Positions 42,498-50,645 of a DNA stretch of 64,000 nucleotides are shown in pieces. This DNA is from JADJOY01 sp046331705 [NCBI: bacterium] (GTDB lineage: Bacteria > JADJOY01). The stretch lies in the NCBI GenBank assembly GCA_046331705.1, contig JAXLQJ010000001.1:1-64000 (forward strand). The letters are read 5' to 3'. The notes under the pieces are model-generated. The model was not told the DNA's origin. It worked only from the letters and a program-made list of their open reading frames with translations, and did not search any database. How positions within the stretch are numbered: position 1 is the stretch's first letter; every line of letters starts with the position of its first letter. The position numbers were made by a program, and so were the translations under genes.

Positions 42498-45400
42498 ATG
42501 AGCGACACCGCCGCCCCGACGCACACGCCGCGCGCACGCGGCGCACGGCTGCTGCGCGGCGCGTGGAGATGGGCTCGCCGAGGCATCTACCTGCTCGGCG
42601 CTCTGGTGGTGGTGGCACTGGTGAGCCTGGCGGCGGCGCAGGTATTCGTGAACACCGACGCCGGGCGCCAGCAGGTGACGAAGCTCCTGTCCGGGGTTCT
42701 CGACCAGGACGTCACGGCTTCCAGCCTCGAGCTGCACTTGCTCTCGGGCCTCTCGATCAAGGACTTGAAGCTCACGCCACGCGGGGAGCTGGCGGCGCAC
42801 CCGTTCCTCGTGACCGACGAGCTGACCCTCGGGTACTCGCTCTCGGAGCTGGTGCACGGGACGTTGCGCATCGATCAGCTCGCGCTCAACGGGGCGAGCG
42901 TCGCGATCGTGTTCCGCGGCGCGCACAGCAACATCCCGCTCGCTGGAGGCGCGCCGCCAGCACCGACAGCGGCGGTCGCGCCAGCAGCGGCGACGACGCC
43001 GCCCGCGGCACCACCCACAGCCGCGCCCGCCGCCGCAGCCCCGCCGCCGCAGCTCGCTCCAGGGCTCGCACCCGCGCCAGCGCCGACGACGACACCGAGC
43101 CCGAGGCCGCGCGGTCTCGTGCTTCCGGTGCTGCCCCTCGCCATCGCGATCGACGCGCTCAAGCTCGCCGACGTCTCGGTGGTGGTCGATCTCGACGGCA
43201 AACTCCTGGTCGAGTCACACGGTCTCGATCTCTCGCTGCACGGAACGGCCGGACCCGGCGGCGCCGACCTCGCGCTCACGGCGGGCCATCGCGCCGGCCC
43301 CGAGCACGACGTGCGCATGACCGTTTCCGGCGCTCGTCCGATCGCGCTGCGCTCGCAGCTCGAGCTCGACCTCACGCTGCGCGGATCGAACCTCGACCGG
43401 CTCGCCGCCGAGCTGCGCCTCGCGCTACCTGGCGCCAGCGTCGATCTCGGCGGCGGGCCGCACACCGTCACCGCCAAGCTCGAGGCTCGCGGCACCACCG
43501 AGCTCTCGAAGGCGACCGCCACCCTCGATCCGGTGACCCTCGATCTCGGCGCGGGCGGTTCGATCGCGCTTCGCGCCGGGCTCGACGACTTCCTCGCGGC
43601 GCCGCGCATCGACGCCACGATCTCCCACGGACGGTTGGTCCTCGGCGAGCTGGTGCCGATCGCGGCGGCGTTCCTGCCCGAGCTCTCCGCCTCGGGCACC
43701 GTCGAGATCGAGAACCTCACCGCGCGCGGCAACCTCGGCGGCGGCACCGCGAGCGATCCCTTCACGGCAACCGGACGCATCGCGCTGGTGGACCTCGCCG
43801 CGAGCTACCCGGCCGCCACGCTCGAGGCGCGCGGGCTGACGGGTGGGATCGAGCTCGAGCGCGTCGCCCTCGTCCACTATCGGCCCACGGCGCTCTCCGC
43901 CACCGCCAACGTGGCACTCGCCTCCGCGACGCTGCCCGCCAGCGGACGGATCGAGGAGCTGACCCTCGCCCTCGGCGCGACGGCCAACGGCGCGGATTTT
44001 CACGACGTGCATGCGCGAGCCGACGTGCGAGCGGCCAAGCTGATCCCGCCCGGGCTCGGCGCGGACGCCAAACCGCTCGCGCTGGACGCCAGCGCCGCCA
44101 CCGCCGCGGATCTCACCAGCGGCGATCTGACGGGCATCGAGGTGCGTGCCCGGGTTCCGGGCGCCCTCGACGTCCGCGCCACCGGCGACGTCGCCGCGTT
44201 CGGCAAGGGCGCGGTGAAGCTCGCGACCAGCGTCGAGGTCCAACCCGGGCCGCTGCTCGCGTGGATTCCGCCCTCGCTCCTGGGCGGCCTACCCGCGCCG
44301 AAGGCCGCCGGCACCGCGAAGCTCGACGCGGCCGTCACCGGGGACCTCGGACCCCGGACGCTCGCTGCGCACGGCACGCTCACGCTGGCGAAGCTCGCCG
44401 CGTCGAACCTGCCGGCGCGCTCCGCCGTGCGCGCCGTCGACGGCACCATCCGCTTCGACGCGACCCTCGGCGAAGGTTTTCAGCCGGGCCCGGCCCAGCT
44501 CGACGGCAGGCTCACGCTCGCGGAGATCACCGCACTCGACGCGCTGCGCGTGCAAACGGCGACGGTGGCGCTCGGCGCGAGCGCAGCCGGGCTCCCGCTC
44601 GACGCCGCGAGCGCCAAGCTCGAGCTCGCGGTGAAGGGCGCCGCATACCGCTCGAAGACGCTCGAAGCTCCGCCCCAGGACCTGCGCCTGGTGCTCGCCG
44701 CGCGCGGCAACCCGACCCGCGGCGACCTCGTGCTCGAGAATCTCGAGCTGGCCGTGAACCGGGTGGCACGCTTCACGGCCAAGGCGAATGCGCGTGCCTT
44801 CGGGAACGAATCCCTGGAGGCGGAGGCGCACCTGAGCGGGCTCGACCTCGCGACCTTGGCGCTCAAGCTGCCGCATTCGCTCGAGAGCGCGGTGGCCGGC
44901 GTGTCCGCCACTGGCGCGCCCACCCTCGACGTACGCGTGAAGGGCCGCCTGCCATCGCCAGTGGAGCTCGAATCGCTGACGCTGCCCCTCGAAGGTCGGG
45001 TGAGCTTCGAGCTGCCGAAGGGCTCGCTGCGCTGGCCCGCTCGCGAGCTCGCGGTGGGCAAGGCCACCACGCGCCTCACGGTGGCGTTCGATCCAGCGAA
45101 CGTGTCGGTGGCGCTCGATGCCACCGCCTTCGAGGTCGTGGACAAGCCACATCTGGGAGCGGATTCGCGCGACTTCTCGGCGACCGTGCGGGTGTCGCTG
45201 GCGGATCGCGATCGGCTCGCGGTGGAGCAGATCTACCTGGGCGTGCTCAATCGCGGTGCCTTCGCGTTCGTGGGCGGCGAGCTGGCCGGGCTGCGCTCGA
45301 TCCTCGACGGTCGCGTGCTGCCGCCGGTGGGCGAGCTCCTGCGCACCCTCGCGGGCCGATTCGAGGTCGACGCCGGCTTCGATCGGCCGACCGCCTCGCA

Positions 45401-46448
45401 GATCGCGCCGGGTTTCACGGTGAAGGGCGGCGCCTCCGCGCGGCTCGCCGCCAAGCTCAGGCCAGGGCGTGACCTCGCGATCGACGGGCAAGCGTTCTTC
45501 GCGGACCTCGAGGCCAAGGCACCGCCCACGCTCGACGTCACCGGGCTCACGGGCCGCTTCCCGATCCAGAAGACGCTCGCGATCATCGCGCCCGACGCCC
45601 GCGCGCGCAGCGGCGACGGAGCCGCGCGACGAGCGGACGCCGATGCCGCCGCCGAGCGCAACCGTTCGCTCTACGGCGCGCTGCGCCCGCTCAGCGCCAA
45701 TCGCGACAACGTGCGCCTCGCGAACCTGCTCGCCGGCCCGCTCGCCGCGCACGACATCTATCTGGACGTCGCGTTCCACGAGCGCGCGCTCGCCATCCAG
45801 CGCTTCGGCGTCGGCCTCTTGAGCGGCTGGGCGGGCGGCAGCGCCGAGACGTCGTTCTCGGCGGCGCGGAACCGACTCGCGCTGGCGCTCGAGTTCGGCG
45901 AGATCGACGTGCGCCGCCTGCTACCGCTCGAGAGCCCGCTCGCCGACGAGCAAGCCCAGGTGAGCGGCACCGCCCGCATCTCGCTCGACCTCGCGCGTGG
46001 CGAGGTCGGCGGCAAAGGCACCGTGAGCCTCGGCGACGTCAACGCCGATCTCAACCTGACGCGGATCGGCGAAGAGGCGCTCGACCAGCTCCTGGTCTTC
46101 CTCGATCCGAAGGGCGATCAAGGCTCGATCGGGACCTTCCGCACCATCCTGCGCACCACCGACCTCACCATCAATCGCGTGCAGATTCCCATCCAGAACG
46201 GCTCGCTCAGCATGCGCGTCGAGTACGGGATCCACGCCCACGTGCCGCGTTTCCTCGAACAGGCGCTCAACATCGTCTACGACACCACCAACCGCTTCGA
46301 GATCCCCGCGATCCCGCTCTTGCGGCTGCAGAACGTCGAGAAGCTCAAGCCCCTCTTCGACCAGCTCGCCAGCCTGCAGCCGATCCTCGACATCGTCGGC
46401 GGCGACCACATCCGCATCGAGCCGGACGGATCCTTCCGGATCGAGTGA
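42498..46448 (+). CDS. Very large AsmA-like envelope protein
   Basis: The 1316-residue protein has one N-terminal helix (about 30-52) followed by FVNTDAGRQQVTKLLSGVLDQDVTASSLELHLLSGLSIKDLKLTPRG, the typical opening of AsmA/TamB-type proteins. After a Pro/Ala-rich linker (about 155-205) come long runs of beta-strands (LDLTLRGSNLDRLAAELRLALPG, ARISLDLARGEVGGKGTVSLGDV). These predict an extended hydrophobic groove that could carry phospholipids between membranes. The C-terminus is strand-rich and not a barrel. Its ATG is one base after the DppC stop, so it is cotranscribed with the peptide-type permeases. The role in lipid transport is inference from the family. Confidence 0.85.
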   Translation: MSDTAAPTHTPRARGARLLRGAWRWARRGIYLLGALVVVALVSLAAAQVFVNTDAGRQQVTKLLSGVLDQDVTASSLELHLLSGLSIKDLKLTPRGELAAHPFLVTDELTLGYSLSELVHGTLRIDQLALNGASVAIVFRGAHSNIPLAGGAPPAPTAAVAPAAATTPPAAPPTAAPAAAAPPPQLAPGLAPAPAPTTTPSPRPRGLVLPVLPLAIAIDALKLADVSVVVDLDGKLLVESHGLDLSLHGTAGPGGADLALTAGHRAGPEHDVRMTVSGARPIALRSQLELDLTLRGSNLDRLAAELRLALPGASVDLGGGPHTVTAKLEARGTTELSKATATLDPVTLDLGAGGSIALRAGLDDFLAAPRIDATISHGRLVLGELVPIAAAFLPELSASGTVEIENLTARGNLGGGTASDPFTATGRIALVDLAASYPAATLEARGLTGGIELERVALVHYRPTALSATANVALASATLPASGRIEELTLALGATANGADFHDVHARADVRAAKLIPPGLGADAKPLALDASAATAADLTSGDLTGIEVRARVPGALDVRATGDVAAFGKGAVKLATSVEVQPGPLLAWIPPSLLGGLPAPKAAGTAKLDAAVTGDLGPRTLAAHGTLTLAKLAASNLPARSAVRAVDGTIRFDATLGEGFQPGPAQLDGRLTLAEITALDALRVQTATVALGASAAGLPLDAASAKLELAVKGAAYRSKTLEAPPQDLRLVLAARGNPTRGDLVLENLELAVNRVARFTAKANARAFGNESLEAEAHLSGLDLATLALKLPHSLESAVAGVSATGAPTLDVRVKGRLPSPVELESLTLPLEGRVSFELPKGSLRWPARELAVGKATTRLTVAFDPANVSVALDATAFEVVDKPHLGADSRDFSATVRVSLADRDRLAVEQIYLGVLNRGAFAFVGGELAGLRSILDGRVLPPVGELLRTLAGRFEVDAGFDRPTASQIAPGFTVKGGASARLAAKLRPGRDLAIDGQAFFADLEAKAPPTLDVTGLTGRFPIQKTLAIIAPDARARSGDGAARRADADAAAERNRSLYGALRPLSANRDNVRLANLLAGPLAAHDIYLDVAFHERALAIQRFGVGLLSGWAGGSAETSFSAARNRLALALEFGEIDVRRLLPLESPLADEQAQVSGTARISLDLARGEVGGKGTVSLGDVNADLNLTRIGEEALDQLLVFLDPKGDQGSIGTFRTILRTTDLTINRVQIPIQNGSLSMRVEYGIHAHVPRFLEQALNIVYDTTNRFEIPAIPLLRLQNVEKLKPLFDQLASLQPILDIVGGDHIRIEPDGSFRIE

Positions 46449-46475
46449 GCCCCAGGCCCGCGCGGCGTGCCGCGA

Positions 46476-46495
46476 TCCCGCGCCCTGGCGCGGGA
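46476..46495. terminator. Hairpin between convergent genes
   Basis: TCCCGCGC (46476-46483) and GCGCGGGA (46488-46495) form a perfect 8-bp stem with a 4-nt loop in the gap between the AsmA-like stop and the MgtC stop. Good position for a bidirectional terminator; no T-tract. Confidence 0.5.
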
Positions 46496-46496
46496 A

Positions 46497-47135
46497 TCAT
46501 TCGAACGAGGCGCGGCGCAGGTTCGGCACGGCGGCGCGAACCGCGTTGAGAACCTCGTCGAGCCGGCGTCGGGGCACGCTCACGCGCACGTCCAGGCTCA
46601 CCTCGCCGGGCTCGCGCACCCAGCCCGCTTGCACCAGATCGCCGTGGTATCGCTCGAGGGCGGACATGACCATCGGCACCTCGGCCATGTCGCCCACGAC
46701 CAGCTTGAGCGAGCGCACGTAGGCACCCCAACCCAGGCTCTCGAGCGCGCGGTCGAGCAGCAGCACGAACAGCACCATCGCGAAGGCCGCCCCGGCGGTG
46801 TGGTACATCGCGGCGCCGATGCTCGCGCCGAGCGCGGCCATCAGCCAGATCGTCGCGGCGGTCGTGAAGCCTTGCGCCGCGCCGCCGCGGCCCGCGATCG
46901 CGGCACTGCCCAGAAAGCCCACGCCAGCGGCGAGCCCGGAGGCCATGCCCAGCTCCATGCCGGCGTAGCGGGTCTGGATCTGCACCAGCACGAACAAGCA
47001 CGCACCGGTGCACACGAGCACGTAGGTGCCGAAGGGCACCACCTTGCGCGCGACCTGCCGCTCGAGCGCGATGATGGAGCTCAATACGAACGCGACGACG
47101 AGACGGAAAACGATCGAGGTCCACGCTTCTTCCAT
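46497..47135 (-). CDS. MgtC/SapB family protein
   Basis: The 212-residue protein has four to five helices with the MgtC hallmarks: IIALERQVA (the ER pair), GVGFLGSAAI and a TTAATIWLMAALG segment, plus a C-terminal cytoplasmic ACT-like domain (residues about 145-212, VSLDVRVSVPRRRLDEVL). Family members support growth in low magnesium or inside hosts by restraining the F1Fo-ATPase; here the role is inferred. GAGGAG precedes the ATG, 9 nt after the FlgT-like gene stop, so it belongs to the same operon. Confidence 0.9.
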   Translation of the reverse strand: MEEAWTSIVFRLVVAFVLSSIIALERQVARKVVPFGTYVLVCTGACLFVLVQIQTRYAGMELGMASGLAAGVGFLGSAAIAGRGGAAQGFTTAATIWLMAALGASIGAAMYHTAGAAFAMVLFVLLLDRALESLGWGAYVRSLKLVVGDMAEVPMVMSALERYHGDLVQAGWVREPGEVSLDVRVSVPRRRLDEVLNAVRAAVPNLRRASFE

Positions 47136-47144
47136 CGCCGCTCC

Positions 47145-48329
47145 TCAGCCCTGATCGCGCTCGAAGACGAGGCGCGCGCCGTCTTGGCTCTTGGTCTTGA
47201 GCTTGACGCCCTTGTCGCTCATTCCCTTGCGGATCGCGCGCCCCAACCCGCCCGCGTCGGTATCCGTCCACAAGAGCTCGATCTCCACCGAGCCCGCCTC
47301 GCGATGCAGCTCTTTCACGCTCTTGGCGCGTGCGTCGCCGCCCAGGAGGTCGACCGCGGCGTCCATGTCGTCCTCGCTCACGCCCAGCAAGACGATGTGG
47401 AACGTCTGACCGTACGTCTCGGCCTGTCCTTGAGCGTCGACGATGCGCTTCGTCATCGCGACCGTCGGCGCCTTGGCGGCAGCGACGGCGGCCGAGCGAG
47501 CGGCGTCGCGAAAGGCGTCGGACCCGCGTGGACCGGAGGCGATCGTCTTCTCGGACGCTTCCTCCGAGCCGAGATAGAGCGCCGTCGAGCAATCGAACGC
47601 CTTGAACGCGGCGGTGACGCTCGCCGCCCGGTAGTTGCCCTTCACCACCTCGTCCTGATTGAGGCGCGTGACCACCAGGATCTCCGCGCCACGATCCTTG
47701 GCCAGCCCGGCGAGGTCTTGATCGCTGAGGCCGCTGCGGGCATCGATCTGCCGGTACACCTCGCGCATCGCTTCGTCGTCGAAGACGCGAAACTGCGCGT
47801 CGGAGAGCGCGCGGTTCATGGCCTGGACGAGCGCGTCGGCGGCGGGATCTTGCCGCGGCGGCGCCGTCGGGGTGTCGGCTCGGTAGACCACCATGACGCG
47901 CTTCAGGCCGTGTCGCTGCTGATGGATGCGGCCGGCGACGACGTCGTCGAGCGCGTTGCCGAGCTTCGCCGCGTCGACGGTCGCCTCCACCTCCACCGTG
48001 TAGCTCGCGCCGTCGGCGCTCGGCCCCTCGCGGAGCACCCGATACGAGCGCACGAATCCCTGGGATGCCGAATAGATCTTGTCCTGAACCAACGCGAGGT
48101 TCTGCACCAGCGTCGTCGAATCGACGAGCGCGCCCACGCCCTGCTCGACGGCGGCACGCAGCGCGCTTTCCAGCGCCTGCCGCTTGGCGGCTGCCACGTT
48201 GCCGCCCGCGAGCGGCGCCTCGCCGCGCGCCACCACCGGGCCGGAGGGGACCGGACCCGCGAGGGGTCGGGTGGAGAGGCCGAGCAGCATCACGACGGAC
48301 ATCAGCATCCGCGCCAGCGTTCGATTCAT
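47145..48329 (-). CDS. Exported FlgT/CsgG-like fold protein
   Basis: A 394-residue protein with a signal peptide (cut after RPLAG). Residues about 45-125 match the FlgT N-terminal/LPP20-like pattern: AAKRQALESALRAAVEQGVGALVDS, IYSASQGFVRSYRVL, then YTVEVEATVD. The middle part (VMVVYRADTP, EAMREVYRQID, DRGAEILVVTRLN) resembles the nucleotide-free TolB/CsgG-type alpha-beta fold. The start at 48329 (ATG) was preferred over 48362. No flagellar genes are here, so a surface-structure or lipoprotein-complex role is more likely. It lies between a transglutaminase and MgtC in one minus-strand operon. Confidence 0.75.
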   Translation of the reverse strand: MNRTLARMLMSVVMLLGLSTRPLAGPVPSGPVVARGEAPLAGGNVAAAKRQALESALRAAVEQGVGALVDSTTLVQNLALVQDKIYSASQGFVRSYRVLREGPSADGASYTVEVEATVDAAKLGNALDDVVAGRIHQQRHGLKRVMVVYRADTPTAPPRQDPAADALVQAMNRALSDAQFRVFDDEAMREVYRQIDARSGLSDQDLAGLAKDRGAEILVVTRLNQDEVVKGNYRAASVTAAFKAFDCSTALYLGSEEASEKTIASGPRGSDAFRDAARSAAVAAAKAPTVAMTKRIVDAQGQAETYGQTFHIVLLGVSEDDMDAAVDLLGGDARAKSVKELHREAGSVEIELLWTDTDAGGLGRAIRKGMSDKGVKLKTKSQDGARLVFERDQG

Positions 48330-48387
48330 CCGTGTCGTCCCCACCCTCGAGAGCACGTGCACCGCCGCTTCGCCCCGTCGCGACGGC

Positions 48388-50403
48388 TCAGTCCAGTCCG
48401 GTCAGCAGGAAGTTGAAATCGAGGAGCAAGAGATTGTTCCACGGGCCGCCGCCGAGCGGGCGGGAGCGCGTGTCGTCGGGATCGAGATACGCGTTCCCGA
48501 TGCGGCAATGCCAGTTGACGATGGCGTCGTCCGTGTAGCGCAGCGCCAGCCAGTGGCGTCCCGGCGCCAACACCGCCTGGTCGCCGAGCCGTCGGAAGCT
48601 GAACGGAACCCAGCCGTAGTCGGCTTGCAGCGGCAGATCCGCGAGCGGGACCTTGCTGCTCGTCAGCTCGACCTTCGCGCCGGGAAGACCGCCCACGTCC
48701 TCGAGGATCTCGACCCACAGCGCGCCGCCTTCGCCGCCGAATTTCTGCAGCGCCAGCTCCGCGTCCCACAGCAGCAACGGACGGCGTAGCTCGAAGCGCT
48801 GCGCGAAGACCTCCTTCGAGGTCACGTACTCGGCGGCGTCCTCCGAGAGGTCGAGGAGACCGATCTCCGCCAGCTCGTCGAACGTCGGCGGCGGTGCCGG
48901 CGCCAGGGTGGTGGGTGCCGGCGGATGCACGTCGACGGGGCTCGCCTGAGGTGCGGGCGCAGGCGCGCCAGGCGGCGAGGGCCGAGGCGCAGGGACCGGC
49001 GGTAGGTTCGGCGGCGCGGGGCTCGGGGCGGGTTCGCGCGGCGGCTGCGGCGCACTCGGGCCCTTGGTCTCGACGACCGCTGGCCCGATGGGGGGCGCGA
49101 TCGGCACCGGCACGCCCGGCGAGGGTGGCGCGACCGTGGGGATCGGCGGAGGGGACGCGGGCCTCGGCTCGGGTTTCGGACGTTCCGGCGCCGCTGGCGG
49201 CGGCTTCGGCGCGTCGCCGGTGGCAGGCTGGTCTCGCGGGTCACGAACCAGGATCGGCTTCGGCCGCGACGGCGGCGCGATCGGTGCGGCGGTGCCCGGT
49301 CCGGCCTGTGCCGCCAATCCGGCGATCACCATCTCGTTCGGCGCCGGTCCCTCGCCCGACCACGCGAGGGTGTTCGACTCGTCCAGGAACTCGGTGGTGA
49401 CCTTGTCGGTGGCGCGAATCGAGCCGCCGCGCGCCGAGAAGAGATCGCTCACCTGAGGCGAGTCGATGCCCACGGCCTGGCGCACCAGATGCGTGCTCAC
49501 GAAGAACTGCGTGCTCTGCGGATCGAACGAGACCCACCCCACGTCCGGCAGGTTCACCTCGATCCAGGCATGGCGCCCCTGCGCGCTATCCAGCGTGATC
49601 GAGCCACCGTCGGCGCTCGGGATGCGCCACGGCCGCGACAGCGAGAATCCGTAGACCACGCGCGCCTCGATCCCCAGGTCGTGCAGCAGCGCGGTCGCGA
49701 GATGGGCGTAGTTCTGGCAGTTGCCGCGACCGGTGCTGAGCGCGTGCAGCGCACCGAAGCTGCGCGGATTCACCTCGTACTCGACGTGATCGATGACGTA
49801 GTTCATGACCCGCGCGATCGCGTCGTAGCGCCCGCGCGCTCCGCTCGCGAGCTGCCTTGCCAGATCGCGGACCTCGGATTCGTCCTGCGCCACCATCTTG
49901 CTGCCGCGCAAGAAGGGCGAGGAAGACGCGGCCCGTCCCTCGCTGGCGAGCGGCACCTCCGCGCTGGCGCCGAGCGGCGCGAGATTCGTGGCGAGCCCGG
50001 CCGTGAGCTCGATCGTGCAGCGCACCTCGGAACCCGGTCGCTTCCATTGCAGGTGGCGCCGCTCGTTGCCGAACTCGTCGGTCTCGGCGCGGGTCCGGTC
50101 TGGCTCGGGATCGCAGCGAATCGCGTAACCCTCGATGGTCTGTCGATTCACCTTGCCATCGAAGGACGTGAACGTCCCGGTCCGGAACTCGAGATCCGCG
50201 GTGTCCTTGCCGAGCTCCATCCGCTGCTCGATCCGCACCCGCACACGCGATTCCAGCGTCCCCGTGTAGTGGAGCGTCCGTGCCTCGGCGGCACGCTGCG
50301 TCGCGAGCAGCCACACGAGGGTTGCGACCCCGAGCTCGAAAAGGCCGCGGCACCAGCGGTCACGGCGAGCGACGCGCGCAGGGCGTGAGCGAGATCGACG
50401 CAT
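48388..50403 (-). CDS. Exported transglutaminase-like protein with Pro-rich linker and C-terminal beta domain
   Basis: The 671-residue protein has an N-terminal signal or anchor (LFELGVATLVWLLA), a beta-domain, then a transglutaminase core with the triad Cys229 (GRGNCQNYAHL), His278 (GRHAWIEV) and Asp294 (GWVSFDPQS). A Pro/Ala-rich linker of about 150 residues (about 375-520) leads to a C-terminal jelly-roll-like domain of about 150 residues (WDAELALQKFGGEGGALWVEI). Prokaryotic members are mostly peptidases or cross-linkers acting outside the cell. The linker would let the catalytic domain reach away from a surface-bound C-terminal domain. Operon with FlgT-like and MgtC genes. Confidence 0.85.
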   Translation of the reverse strand: MRRSRSRPARVARRDRWCRGLFELGVATLVWLLATQRAAEARTLHYTGTLESRVRVRIEQRMELGKDTADLEFRTGTFTSFDGKVNRQTIEGYAIRCDPEPDRTRAETDEFGNERRHLQWKRPGSEVRCTIELTAGLATNLAPLGASAEVPLASEGRAASSSPFLRGSKMVAQDESEVRDLARQLASGARGRYDAIARVMNYVIDHVEYEVNPRSFGALHALSTGRGNCQNYAHLATALLHDLGIEARVVYGFSLSRPWRIPSADGGSITLDSAQGRHAWIEVNLPDVGWVSFDPQSTQFFVSTHLVRQAVGIDSPQVSDLFSARGGSIRATDKVTTEFLDESNTLAWSGEGPAPNEMVIAGLAAQAGPGTAAPIAPPSRPKPILVRDPRDQPATGDAPKPPPAAPERPKPEPRPASPPPIPTVAPPSPGVPVPIAPPIGPAVVETKGPSAPQPPREPAPSPAPPNLPPVPAPRPSPPGAPAPAPQASPVDVHPPAPTTLAPAPPPTFDELAEIGLLDLSEDAAEYVTSKEVFAQRFELRRPLLLWDAELALQKFGGEGGALWVEILEDVGGLPGAKVELTSSKVPLADLPLQADYGWVPFSFRRLGDQAVLAPGRHWLALRYTDDAIVNWHCRIGNAYLDPDDTRSRPLGGGPWNNLLLLDFNFLLTGLD

Positions 50404-50645
50404 GCAACGTGACTCGAGGAAATCCCGCGGTCGTGGCGGCCCATCCTCGTCGAGACCGCCATCCGCAAGCAAGGATCGAGGCGACGTGCTTAGGTGCTCA
50501 CGAGCCCCACGCGACAGGGGACGCGCGCCACGGGACGCGCTGCATCGGCCGTGTCCAGGGCGCAGCCCACGTGAACGGGGACATCGCACGCCCTCGACCG
50601 CGGCCCAAGAGCCGAGCCCGAGGGCGCTCGGCGGCGTGCGCCGCT
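50404..50645. other. Gap between transglutaminase and GNA1162-fusion genes
   Basis: These 242 bases have no gene. Two hairpins (CCGAGC/GCTCGG at 50612-50631 and GCGGCG-TG-CGCCGC at 50631-50644) sit directly after the stop of the minus-strand GNA1162-fusion gene and may end its transcript. Confidence 0.4.
50612..50644 (-). terminator. Paired hairpins after the GNA1162-fusion gene
   Basis: Two adjoining stems of 6 bp each (50631-50644 with a 2-nt loop; 50612-50631 with an 8-nt loop) sharing base 50631 lie immediately downstream of the stop at 50646 on the minus strand. No T-tract. Confidence 0.35.

Noticed and set aside
42587-46054. Antisense frames within the AsmA-like gene
   Set aside because: Ser/Ala/Arg-rich shadows; the sense frame shows continuous AsmA-like strand pattern.
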